Source of the DNA: an uncultured Eggerthella sp. | GTDB lineage: Bacteria; Actinomycetota; Coriobacteriia; Coriobacteriales; Eggerthellaceae | DNA: 64,000 nt | Direction of reading: 5' to 3' | Assembly: GCA_900538545.1 (NCBI GenBank) | Contig: UPYK01000004.1 | Span: 1-64,000, forward strand | Made by a program: the position numbers and the translations under genes | The notes under the pieces: generated by a model | What the model was told of the DNA's origin: nothing | Databases searched by the model: none | What the model saw: the letters and a program-made list of their open reading frames with translations, nothing else | Shown here: positions 54,086 to 62,348 of the stretch, in pieces | Numbering within the stretch: position 1 is the stretch's first letter | How the letters are laid out: each line of letters starts with the position of its first letter

Positions 54086-54997
54086 TTATTGATATCTTTG
54101 TACCCATTCGGGCATCGTCTCTTTTTCAAACTCAATCTGCCGTTTGATACCCTCATTTAATGAGGCAAATTCTGCAGGTAAACCAGTTTCGTCGTTTAGT
54201 CGATTCACTGACGCAGTATATTCTTTGTTCAGGCCTGGACTAGAGACTTGCACGCTCAAATCCGAGTTCATGGCATCTATAACCGTTTGCGCTATCTCAC
54301 TCAAGAGCACTGGGGATCCTGATGCCACGTTATAATCACGGTATTGAGGCTTATTGTGAATAAAATAGCCTATGATCTTGGCAAGATCATAGACATGAAG
54401 ATAATCGAATTTGCAGTCTTGCCTGATCGTTATATCTCTCCCCAGCAAGATGCTCCGAATACAATGGGTTATGAATTTTGAATCGTGATCATAAGGACCA
54501 AAGCAAGCAAACAATCGCAAGTTGGTCACGTTATCGCTGCTCTGAGCCAAGGAATTCATGATGAATTTTGCTTCGCCATACGCATCAACAGGAACCGAAT
54601 TCGCTACTTCTTCTTCTTCAATCTGTTGAATATCACGACGCTTGTCATATTCCGCGCCTGAGCCCAGATATAAGATATGCGAGCAAGAATTTCGTTGTCG
54701 AAAGATATTCATGAAGCTCTTCAGCGAGGCTTCGAACATATCTTTATCGCCGTCGGCTTCAGGATTCTTAACAGGATTCGGATTTGCTAAATGCACTATC
54801 ACATCTACCTGATGATCATCAACATAACGAGCTATCGCATCTGCGTCGAGTAAATCAAGCTCAGCTCGAGGTGGAGTCAAAAGATTGCAATTCTCGCCGA
54901 TAAGGGGTGCAATATTGCGTCCAACAAATCCTGAACCGCCGGTTAGTAATACGACTGGCCGATCTAGAAACTGCCTCTCCTCGGCTTCTTGAATCAT
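54086..54997 (-). CDS. NAD-dependent epimerase/reductase (extended SDR)
   Basis: 303 residues. VVLLTGGSGFVGRNIAPLIG (Rossmann), HLANPNPVKNPEAD, YLGSGAEYD (Ser) and YGEAKFIMN (YxxxK). Close in layout to GDP-fucose-synthase-like and RmlD-like reductases. Sits between the ThDP enzyme and ptmE, overlapping the latter by 4 bp; by analogy to YerF it could reduce the acyl-branched keto sugar. Substrate unproven. Confidence 0.85.
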   Translation of the reverse strand: MIQEAEERQFLDRPVVLLTGGSGFVGRNIAPLIGENCNLLTPPRAELDLLDADAIARYVDDHQVDVIVHLANPNPVKNPEADGDKDMFEASLKSFMNIFRQRNSCSHILYLGSGAEYDKRRDIQQIEEEEVANSVPVDAYGEAKFIMNSLAQSSDNVTNLRLFACFGPYDHDSKFITHCIRSILLGRDITIRQDCKFDYLHVYDLAKIIGYFIHNKPQYRDYNVASGSPVLLSEIAQTVIDAMNSDLSVQVSSPGLNKEYTASVNRLNDETGLPAEFASLNEGIKRQIEFEKETMPEWVQRYQ

Positions 54998-56046
54998 AAC
55001 TTGCCCTCCAAGCGCTGGGTTGCGACCTGCATCTTATTAAGCTCACCAATGTCTATCCAAGAGTTCTCAGGGATGGGGAATACTCCCACTTTTCCGCCCC
55101 CTTGCATACAGCGTTTTACGATATCGGGGAAATCAATCGCCTCTTCTTCCCCAATGCAATCCAAGACATGGGGCTCCACAATATAAACTCCCGTACTAAC
55201 GAGGAATGAGAACTCAGGTTTTTCTTTCAAACCTGTTACATATCCATCGTCATCTGTCTCGATAACCCCATAAGGAATAGAAGTGTTGACCATGGCGCTC
55301 ACATAAGTGATATCGTCTCCAAGTTCTTTATGGGTCTGATAAGCGCACGCCAGATCATCGTCGATCAAGATGTCACAGTTCGAAACGATAAACGTTGAGT
55401 CTATATGCCCTTTAAGCAAAGCCAGTCCGCCACCCGTACCTCTAAACTCTTTTTCAGTGAGGAAATGTACGGAGTAATCCGTATCGGCCCCTTCAAAATA
55501 CGACTTGACCATGTCGGCCTTATGATTCAGGATGAACCAAACTTCTCTGCACCCTCGAGAATAGAACTGTTCGATGATGCGCTCAGCAATGCTTGTGTCT
55601 CCAATAGGCACCAAAGCTTTAGGCAGGATCTTCGTATAAGGATAAAGACGCGTGCCTTTACCTCCTGCCATAATCACTAGAGGAACGCCAGCTAGAGCTT
55701 CCTCCAACATCATCAAATCGTCTTCACTATTGAATGCCAGCATGAGAAGCTTTTTTGCTTCATCAACAAGAGGATAAACAATATAGGGATGGGTCTTTTT
55801 TGCTGAATTGATCTCAGCTTCAGATTTAAAACAGACTGGGTTTGGGTTCATCGCTTGAACAACAGGACTTGCCAAATCGCCATCTTCTAAGAAAAAATGA
55901 CGCATGTCGCCGTTGGTAAACAGACCCAAAAGACTATTGTCTGAATCAATAACAGCAACAGCAGGAGCATGATTTTTGCTCATAAGCTCTATCGCGTCAC
56001 GAACACTTGCGTCTTTGCCAACCGTATTATCTAACCCATTTTGCAT
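54994..56046 (-). CDS. ptmE: PtmE-like sugar-phosphate nucleotidyltransferase with CBS pair
   Basis: 350 residues from ATG56046 (GAGGATTAAGATT). Residues ~1-115 are two CBS domains (GKDASVRDAIELMSKNHAPAV, LGLFTNGDMRHFF); from ~125 a nucleotidyltransferase follows, VIMAGGKGTRLYPYTKILPK, GTGGGLALL and VSNCDILID. This architecture is that of PtmE, the glucosamine-1-phosphate guanylyltransferase that starts the GDP-based legionaminic route in Campylobacter. It would supply the LegB substrate. No CMP-legionaminate synthetase accompanies it. Confidence 0.88.
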   Translation of the reverse strand: MQNGLDNTVGKDASVRDAIELMSKNHAPAVAVIDSDNSLLGLFTNGDMRHFFLEDGDLASPVVQAMNPNPVCFKSEAEINSAKKTHPYIVYPLVDEAKKLLMLAFNSEDDLMMLEEALAGVPLVIMAGGKGTRLYPYTKILPKALVPIGDTSIAERIIEQFYSRGCREVWFILNHKADMVKSYFEGADTDYSVHFLTEKEFRGTGGGLALLKGHIDSTFIVSNCDILIDDDLACAYQTHKELGDDITYVSAMVNTSIPYGVIETDDDGYVTGLKEKPEFSFLVSTGVYIVEPHVLDCIGEEEAIDFPDIVKRCMQGGGKVGVFPIPENSWIDIGELNKMQVATQRLEGKL

Positions 56047-56088
56047 AATCTTAATCCTCGAACTTACAGCACTTGCCAAGCGCGGTTA

Positions 56089-56865
56089 TTACCACACTTT
56101 CCAAGGAGCACGGCGGCCGGTCCAAAGTTCCTGAAGCTGCTCGCGCTCGCGCTGCGTATCCATGCACTTCCAGAAACCAGGATGACGATAGCAAGACAGC
56201 TTGCCTTCGTCGGCAAGAACAGCAAGGACATCCTCTTCAAAGACTGAATCATCGCCGCCAATATAGTCGAACACTGCTGGCTCGCAAACCATGAAACCGC
56301 CGTTGATCACCGAGCCATCAACATTCTTCTTCTCTCTGAAGGTCGATATCTTTCCATTGTCGTCGATATCAAGAATGCCTTTGCTCTGCCCAATCGATAC
56401 ACCACTCAGCGTAACGATCGAATCAGATTTCTCGTGCGTCTCGAGCAGTTTCGCTAAATCGATATCTGCAACGCCATCACCGTAAGTGAGCATGAACGGC
56501 TCATCGTTCACGTACTGCTTGATGCGTTTGATGCGCCCACCGGTCATGGTGCTATAGCCCGTATCAGCCACGGTTACACGCCATGGTTCAGCCTGGGAGG
56601 AATGTACGGTAACTTCTTTTGATCCGCCGCGATAATCGAAGGTGACATCGGTATGCTGCAAGTAATAATCATCGAAGTACTCTTTGATCTTGTGCTGCTT
56701 ATAACCTGCACAGATGATGAAGTCAGTAAAACCCTGTGCTGCGTAGATCTTCATGATGTGCCAAAGAATAGGCCTGCTTCCGATTTCGATCATCGGCTTA
56801 GGGCGCAGGTGGCTCTCTTCTGAGATCCTTGTTCCAAATCCGCCTGCTAAGATTACTACCTTCAT
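56089..56865 (-). CDS. rfbF: Glucose-1-phosphate cytidylyltransferase
   Basis: 258 residues, full length. KVVILAGGFGTRISEESHLRPKPMIEI, MLTYGDGVADID and a C-terminal GFWKCMDTQRE are RfbF/AscA signatures. Makes CDP-glucose, the first step to CDP-3,6-dideoxyhexoses. RfbH-type dehydrase is at 27710 but no CDP-glucose 4,6-dehydratase (RfbG) is visible in the window. Part of the run after ptmE. Confidence 0.94.
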   Translation of the reverse strand: MKVVILAGGFGTRISEESHLRPKPMIEIGSRPILWHIMKIYAAQGFTDFIICAGYKQHKIKEYFDDYYLQHTDVTFDYRGGSKEVTVHSSQAEPWRVTVADTGYSTMTGGRIKRIKQYVNDEPFMLTYGDGVADIDLAKLLETHEKSDSIVTLSGVSIGQSKGILDIDDNGKISTFREKKNVDGSVINGGFMVCEPAVFDYIGGDDSVFEEDVLAVLADEGKLSCYRHPGFWKCMDTQREREQLQELWTGRRAPWKVW

Positions 56866-56886
56866 GTGTTTTCCTTTAGCTCCGTT

Positions 56887-58092
56887 TCATCGAACCAAAA
56901 CGTGAATATGTTCGTTGATACCTGCCATATTATCGTTCATCTGCTGTAATGAATCAAATCTCATGAATATGATTCCGAGTGCTTTATTCGCACCATCAAA
57001 GGATTCGATCTGCTCGCCTTCTTGTTCATAAAGAACCGTACGATAGACGCTTGGCGAAAGAACCTCATCGATCTCTATACCATCGAAAATGCCGTCTTGA
57101 AGAGAATGCAAGACATGGGTCGCATAGGCGTCATGCGACAGATCGTAATCGAGGTTTTCGGGCGTTTCTCCCATTGCGCAGAGAACGTTAGCTTCAACAA
57201 GGTCGATTCCCGATGCGTCGCTCAATTGCACGGGAATCATATTGCCCCCTGCACGTGAACCTAGCTCGATGATATAGGGAGTATTCTCTTTTCCCAGTAT
57301 CACTTCCACATTCATCTCACCAAAACGTATACCAAGCGTCCTCACGAGACGCTGAAGAGCATCTTTTATGCTCTTCTTTTGCTCAGCAGAAAGGTTCGTG
57401 GGTGTTTTCTTACCTGTCGGAACTAATTCCACAGCCGCATCACGCACGCAATCCATAAGTCCCCAGAAACGAACCTCTCCATCAATAACGAAGATATCGC
57501 CCCCGATTACGCAAGGGTACTCCTTCTCGATATACTCTTCAGCAATAAGAACACCGTTATTGTTGATCTTATCGGCAGCTTCTACCGCCAAGACGAACGA
57601 TGCCTGGTCTTCAACAATGGAAACGCCTTTGCTTCCTGATGAATCGGTAGGCTTCACCACGATCGGAAGAGTGAAGCTCTGGAGCGATTCCCATGTCTTT
57701 TCTAGGTCGTCTTTTGCCGAGAACGCCATCGAAGCGGGGCAAGGGAAGCCCTGTTGCTTTAGGTGTTCGCGAAAAAGATGCTTCTGAGACATCGTTTCGA
57801 CCGCTGAGAGCGGATTGGTCGGCAAGCCCAATTCTTCGGCAACAGCAGCCGCGATAGGACTTGCGGGGTCAGTCGCATACGCCAGAACGCCTTCGACGCG
57901 CTCCTTACGAGCAACTTCAAGAACAGCATCTCTATCGGTAGTGCTTACCGGATAATAAACATCTGCGATGAATTGCCCTGGATTATCAGGCAGATAATCG
58001 CAGAGAACCGTACGATAGCCGAGACGCTTCGCCGTCTCGATCGCAATAAGCTGATGAGGCGATCCTCCGAGCATGAGCAAAGATCTAGTCAT
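56887..58092 (-). CDS. ATP-grasp ligase-like protein (PurK/CarB-like)
   Basis: 401 residues from ATG58092; the frame is open further upstream but overlaps the aminotransferase gene. SLLMLGGSPHQLIAIETAKRL (pre-ATP-grasp), PIVVKPTDSSGSKGVS (ATP), VLIAEEYIEKEYPC, FGEMNVEVIL and IIELGSRAGGNMIP (metal ligands). Similar in plan to the ATP-grasp protein at 38514 but not a recent duplicate. Would ligate a carboxylate to an amino group, possibly the amine made by the DegT enzyme with which it overlaps by 8 bp. Confidence 0.85.
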   Translation of the reverse strand: MTRSLLMLGGSPHQLIAIETAKRLGYRTVLCDYLPDNPGQFIADVYYPVSTTDRDAVLEVARKERVEGVLAYATDPASPIAAAVAEELGLPTNPLSAVETMSQKHLFREHLKQQGFPCPASMAFSAKDDLEKTWESLQSFTLPIVVKPTDSSGSKGVSIVEDQASFVLAVEAADKINNNGVLIAEEYIEKEYPCVIGGDIFVIDGEVRFWGLMDCVRDAAVELVPTGKKTPTNLSAEQKKSIKDALQRLVRTLGIRFGEMNVEVILGKENTPYIIELGSRAGGNMIPVQLSDASGIDLVEANVLCAMGETPENLDYDLSHDAYATHVLHSLQDGIFDGIEIDEVLSPSVYRTVLYEQEGEQIESFDGANKALGIIFMRFDSLQQMNDNMAGINEHIHVLVR

Positions 58093-59221
58093 GCGCTGCC
58101 TCCAACAGGATCTCGCATATCCGGTCAACGTCTTCGAGGGAAAGATCGGCATACAGAGGCAAGGTTATGACCTTAGAAGCTACTCGCTTGGCGATTGGCG
58201 TAGTATCGCTCGAGTACATCTCTCGATAACAGGCAAAATCAGTAACGAGAGGATAGAAATACTTGCGTGCTCCTATGCCCTGTTCGGCCAACTTATCGAA
58301 TATCTCATCGCGCGAGGCTCCAAAGGCGTCGGAATCCACCACAACAGGAAGGTAGGCGTAATTGTGTTCCACATTCGCTGGAGGGATACACAAAGACAGT
58401 CCCGGCACATCTGAAAGAAGTTCGTAATACCTTTCGGCGACCTGTTTGCGTTTCGCTATCTCACTTGCCACGTGGTGCAGATTGCAAAGCCCCATTGCAG
58501 CAGCAAATTCGTTCATCTTCGCATTGCCACCCACAAAATCACACGACTCAGAGTCTTTCATGCCAAAGTTCGCATGACTTACCAGCTCTACTGCAAGCTG
58601 GGGATCCTTAAAAGAAGCTGCTCCACCTTCAATGGTGTTGAACACCTTCGTAGCATGGAAGCTGAACATGCTCGCGTCGCCAAAACGCGCTACCGAAACA
58701 CCATCTTCCTTCACGCCAAAGGCATGCGCCGCATCATAGATGACTTTCAAATCGTATTTTTTTGCAATGCGCTCGATCTGTTCATGATCGCAAAGATTCC
58801 CGTATACATGGACGGGCACGATCGCGCAGGTGTTCTCCGTAATAAGCGACTCGATCTTCTCAGGGTCGATCGTATAATCGCTCGAACGAATATCGCAAAA
58901 AACCGGCTTGAGACCTTTGCGAGCCAATGCATTGGTCGTGCTCACAAAGGTAAAAGGAGTGGTGATAACTTCATTACGCCCATCATGCCCCAATTCAAGG
59001 GCTTCAACAATGTTTTCGAGCGCCAAATGCCCATTGGTGAAAAGCGCAAGATTTGACGTGTCCAAAAAACCTTGCAAGGCAGTTTCGAGTTCGCGATGTT
59101 TTTCCCCTCGGTTAGTAAGCCATCTGCTCTCCCAAAGCGACGCTATTTCAGCGCAATACTCTTCATAAGGAGGCATCGAAGGGCGTGTTACTACTATCTG
59201 CGAACTAGAAATCGGTATCAT
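58085..59221 (-). CDS. DegT/DnrJ/EryC1 sugar aminotransferase
   Basis: 378 residues (ATG59221; ATG59227 also possible, both within rfbA). IPISSSQIVVTRPSMPPYEEY, LFTNGHLALENIVEAL, VIYDAAHAFGV (PLP Asp) and FSFHATKVFNTIEGG (PLP Lys). Resembles the dTDP-4-keto/3-keto-6-deoxyhexose transaminases. It overlaps rfbA by 17 bp, so the substrate is probably derived from dTDP-4-keto-6-deoxyglucose. The overlapping ATP-grasp gene may ligate the amine further (inference). Confidence 0.9.
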   Translation of the reverse strand: MIPISSSQIVVTRPSMPPYEEYCAEIASLWESRWLTNRGEKHRELETALQGFLDTSNLALFTNGHLALENIVEALELGHDGRNEVITTPFTFVSTTNALARKGLKPVFCDIRSSDYTIDPEKIESLITENTCAIVPVHVYGNLCDHEQIERIAKKYDLKVIYDAAHAFGVKEDGVSVARFGDASMFSFHATKVFNTIEGGAASFKDPQLAVELVSHANFGMKDSESCDFVGGNAKMNEFAAAMGLCNLHHVASEIAKRKQVAERYYELLSDVPGLSLCIPPANVEHNYAYLPVVVDSDAFGASRDEIFDKLAEQGIGARKYFYPLVTDFACYREMYSSDTTPIAKRVASKVITLPLYADLSLEDVDRICEILLEAAHD

Positions 59222-60122
59222 CCTCATAAGAATCGGAAAGAAGGCTTCCGCGCACCCTGCGCTCATATACCGCATAGAGATATTGGCCGTAGGGAGATTT
59301 CGCATATTTGTCGGCTGCGGCTTTCAGGGTATCGCCGTCGATCCAGCTGTTGTTGTAAGCGATCTCTTCTAGCGATGCGATCTGAATGCCCTGGTTCTTT
59401 TCTACAACACGTACGTATTCCGTTGCCGCATAGAGGCTTTCCATGGTGCCAGCATCGAACCAAGCAGAACCGCGATGCAGCAGCTCTACCGACAACGAGC
59501 CATCTTCCAAATACATGCGATTCAGGTCAGTGATCTCAAGCTCCCCACGAGAAGAAGGAAGGATCTGTTTCGCCCATTCAACTGCGCGGCTATCGTAAAA
59601 ATAGAGCCCTGTCACTGCATAATTACTTTTAGGATTCTCCGGCTTTTCCTCAAGAGACACAGCCATGCCATCCTCATCGAACTCAACGATGCCAAAACGC
59701 TGCGGATCAGGGACATAATAGCCGAATATCGTTGCGCCATAGTCTTTTGTTGCAGCTCTCCTCAAGCGAGAAGTTAAGCCGCCACCGTAGAAAATGTTAT
59801 CGCCAAGAGTAAGCGCAACAGAGTCATCTCCGATGAAATCCTCGCCGATGAGCAAAGCCTGTGCTAAGCCCTCAGGATCCAGCTGTTCTTTATATGACAG
59901 ACTCACCCCATATTGGGAGCCATCGCCGAGCAAGCGATGGAATTTTGGAAGATCGCGTGGCGAACTGATCACGAGAATATCTCGAATACCCGCCAACATA
60001 AGAATCGACAACGGATAGAAGATCATCGGCTTATCGTATACCGGTAGCAGTTGTTTTGAAGTGACCGAAGTGAGCGGATAGAGACGCGTTCCACTGCCAC
60101 CCGCAAGAATAATGCCCTTCAT
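59205..60122 (-). CDS. rfbA: Glucose-1-phosphate thymidylyltransferase
   Basis: 305 residues. KGIILAGGSGTRLYPLTSVTSKQLLPVYDKPMI is the start signature of RmlA (in part GGSGTRLYPLT), with ALTLGDNIFYG, EKPENPKSNYAVTGLYFYD and WFDAGTMESL. Makes dTDP-glucose for rfbB at 31224. No rfbD is visible and rfbC is broken. Confidence 0.95.
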   Translation of the reverse strand: MKGIILAGGSGTRLYPLTSVTSKQLLPVYDKPMIFYPLSILMLAGIRDILVISSPRDLPKFHRLLGDGSQYGVSLSYKEQLDPEGLAQALLIGEDFIGDDSVALTLGDNIFYGGGLTSRLRRAATKDYGATIFGYYVPDPQRFGIVEFDEDGMAVSLEEKPENPKSNYAVTGLYFYDSRAVEWAKQILPSSRGELEITDLNRMYLEDGSLSVELLHRGSAWFDAGTMESLYAATEYVRVVEKNQGIQIASLEEIAYNNSWIDGDTLKAAADKYAKSPYGQYLYAVYERRVRGSLLSDSYEDDTDF

Positions 60123-60189
60123 CGCGTTCCGCCTAAGTATTTTGCCTGTTTGTATAGCATTTTGTTTCTCTAACCCTGTTGCACACTGG

Positions 60190-61140
60190 CTATTTTGTCG
60201 CGAGGTACACCACGCCGATTATATTAGCTTTTGCCAAATGAAGCTCGTCGATCATATTCGAAAGGGCACTGCGCGAATCAAGCCATTCGCGCACGCAGAG
60301 AATCGTTATATCTGCTTCTTTTGCGATATAGACCGAACCTATGCCTTCCGAAAGAGAAGGACATTCAACGATCGTGAGGATTCCCGGAAGGGCGGCGCTC
60401 TTGAACCCTTCTGCATGCGGATTTCCCTTGGTGCGGCTTACTGCCACGCCAGAATGTTCGAAAACACTGGTGAGCTCCGCGCAAGTAAGGGTTGCACCCG
60501 TAAGACCTGCGGGAATAACCGCTATGGTGCTGAGCGGCTCTTCGCTTAGGAAGCGGATGTTGGCAAGAAGCTTTTCGCCTCTATCACGATTAGGAATTCT
60601 CCCGATGATAGGGAGATCGAAGAGCGTAACAATATCGTTCTCTGATTTGATCGGCTTCTTTATCGCATCGATCACGATAAGCGCACAGATCGAAAGGAAT
60701 ACTCCAAGAACAAGAGCTATCGCAATGAGCTTCAAAAGGCCAGGAGAAATGCGTTCGGCATAGGTCGCTTCATTTGTAGTGATCGTGAACGCGGCATTGA
60801 CTTTGCGTATTTCGTCAGCCGTAGCATTGATGGCTGAATTTGCAGCGGAGATACATCCGTTGTAGTCGGATCCTTCAGCAAATATAGTGATCGTGCGATA
60901 AGCCGTATCGGCTTTGGAGGTTACGGTGATGCCATTTTGAGAGAAGAGCTCTGCTTCACTTTGGGCAAAACCGCCAGTTAAGGCAATGTCTGCATCAGTA
61001 ATAAGGGTAGCTTTTGCTTCGTATGTTGAAGGTGCGAGCAGGGTTACGACAACCGTGATCACCGCACAAGCAATAGGGATGGCGATCGCTATCTTCAGAT
61101 AATGACGAAGGAGTCTCAACAGATCAGAAAAGGTCATCAA
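60190..61140 (-). CDS. Wzz-like chain-length / capsule co-polymerase with degenerate kinase-like tail
   Basis: 316 residues. Two membrane helices (~16-36 and ~135-160) flank a short outside domain, the Wzz layout. After TM2 a ~150-residue cytoplasmic part resembles a BY-kinase/P-loop ATPase (TIAVIPAGLTGATLTCAEL, ITILCVREWLDSRSALSNMI) but its Walker A is VIPAGLTGATLT without the Gly-Lys pair, and there is no Tyr cluster at the end. It should thus lack ATP hydrolysis. Second gene of the LoaP-headed operon. Confidence 0.85.
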   Translation of the reverse strand: MMTFSDLLRLLRHYLKIAIAIPIACAVITVVVTLLAPSTYEAKATLITDADIALTGGFAQSEAELFSQNGITVTSKADTAYRTITIFAEGSDYNGCISAANSAINATADEIRKVNAAFTITTNEATYAERISPGLLKLIAIALVLGVFLSICALIVIDAIKKPIKSENDIVTLFDLPIIGRIPNRDRGEKLLANIRFLSEEPLSTIAVIPAGLTGATLTCAELTSVFEHSGVAVSRTKGNPHAEGFKSAALPGILTIVECPSLSEGIGSVYIAKEADITILCVREWLDSRSALSNMIDELHLAKANIIGVVYLATK

Positions 61141-61221
61141 TAGCTCCTGTCTGTTGCCAGATATTTTGTTTAGTTGCGTTCATTCTGCATTTCTCTATCT
61201 TGTGTAGTACGAATAAGCTTG

Positions 61222-61740
61222 TCAATTATTTTTATGAACCACTTCGAGGCCAATCGTTGCGGTTGTAGTTCTACCGAACATAGTCATTTCGATCAATGCT
61301 CGCCTTTTATGTCGGTCGATCTTCTTGATGATCGCTTCCTGCCCGAATAACGGCCCTTGGGTAACCGTGATGGTCTCTCCTTCGATATAGCCCTCGCTCA
61401 TGCGCACACAATAGGCATCATCAGTGAAGGCAACGATCCAGTCTTTCTCCTCTTCAGAAAGAGGCGTGATCTCATTCTTCTGGCCGTTCTGTCCCAAAAG
61501 GCGTGTAGTTGCTGGGACTTTCTTGAGTTCGCTCAGAAGCGCGAGGATCGAATCGGTGACCATGAACAGATACCCTGGAAAAAGCATGCGACGCACACGC
61601 TTCCATTCTCCTTGGATCTTGCGCATCGTTTCGTATTCCGGAAGGAAAGCATCCTGCAGAATAGCAGGATCGATCATCTGTTTACACATATCTCGCACGG
61701 CTACTTCTTGTCCGCTATTGACTTGAGCGACATACCACAT
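61222..61740 (-). CDS. loaP: NusG-paralogue antiterminator LoaP
   Basis: 172 residues (GAGGATAGGAACAGAC-ATG). N-terminal NGN domain MWYVAQVNSGQEVAVRDMC with RRMLFPGYLFM, C-terminal KOW domain around GPLFGQEAIIKKIDRHKRRAL. Length and layout match LoaP, which promotes readthrough of terminators in long polysaccharide and antibiotic operons. First gene of the ~32-kb reverse-strand cluster, where it is expected. Confidence 0.9.
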   Translation of the reverse strand: MWYVAQVNSGQEVAVRDMCKQMIDPAILQDAFLPEYETMRKIQGEWKRVRRMLFPGYLFMVTDSILALLSELKKVPATTRLLGQNGQKNEITPLSEEEKDWIVAFTDDAYCVRMSEGYIEGETITVTQGPLFGQEAIIKKIDRHKRRALIEMTMFGRTTTATIGLEVVHKNN

Positions 61741-62269
61741 GTCTGTTCCTATCCTCGGGCCAAAGCACCGTGTTTGCCGAGAGTCTTGCGTGCATAGCTT
61801 CGCCCTTTTCAGGGGTCTGAATCTTTCAACACGCTCTTCAAACTCTCACGGCTCACGAAACGCGCTTGGCGACGATTTCGATTCCTTAAGATATGTGCGC
61901 GCATCTTGCGAAATACTGCATCCTATATCTGGGCGCAGTTCGAGCAAGATACAACAATATATGGTATCAGTTCATAGGTTTTCGGTAAACAAATTAGGGC
62001 TTCTACCAGCCAAACGGCATGCTTAGCTGCGTTAGTTTCACAGCTTGATGCGCAAGTGCTCCATCTTACGAAAATGCGCATGTAAAAGAAGCAGGATTGG
62101 CGTAGCTGTAGCATGAAAACGGCAGCTCGGAGGCCGCCGTTTGAAGGATAAATAATGCGAGGTCCACGGTTGATGCACCACTTCGTTGCTTTGGTTGCGC
62201 GATTACAGCGCCATCCTGCGTCGAACGAAACCGATCTTTTCTAGCTTCTTAAAGGTGAAGACTGGATAC
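61741..62269. other. Long non-coding leader/promoter region upstream of loaP
   Basis: About 530 bp without a credible gene. AT-rich around 61,940-61,995 with possible -10-like TATATT/GATACC on the reverse strand, which would give an approximately 200-nt leader. Promoter position is not certain. No clear LoaP-recognition hairpin could be assigned by eye. Confidence 0.45.
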
Positions 62270-62307
62270 AAAAAAAGCGGCCAGGGTTTTGCTTTACCCT
62301 GACCGCT
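62270..62307 (-). terminator. Rho-independent terminator of the NSS transporter
   Basis: On the reverse strand AGCGGTCAGGGT (62307-62296) pairs with ACCCTGGCCGCT (62287-62276) and is followed by seven T (62275 down). It ends transcription of the gene at 62349. Confidence 0.9.
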
Positions 62308-62348
62308 CTGCGCATGCGTTGCTACGTTGAATCCGCTCTTTCGCTCGG

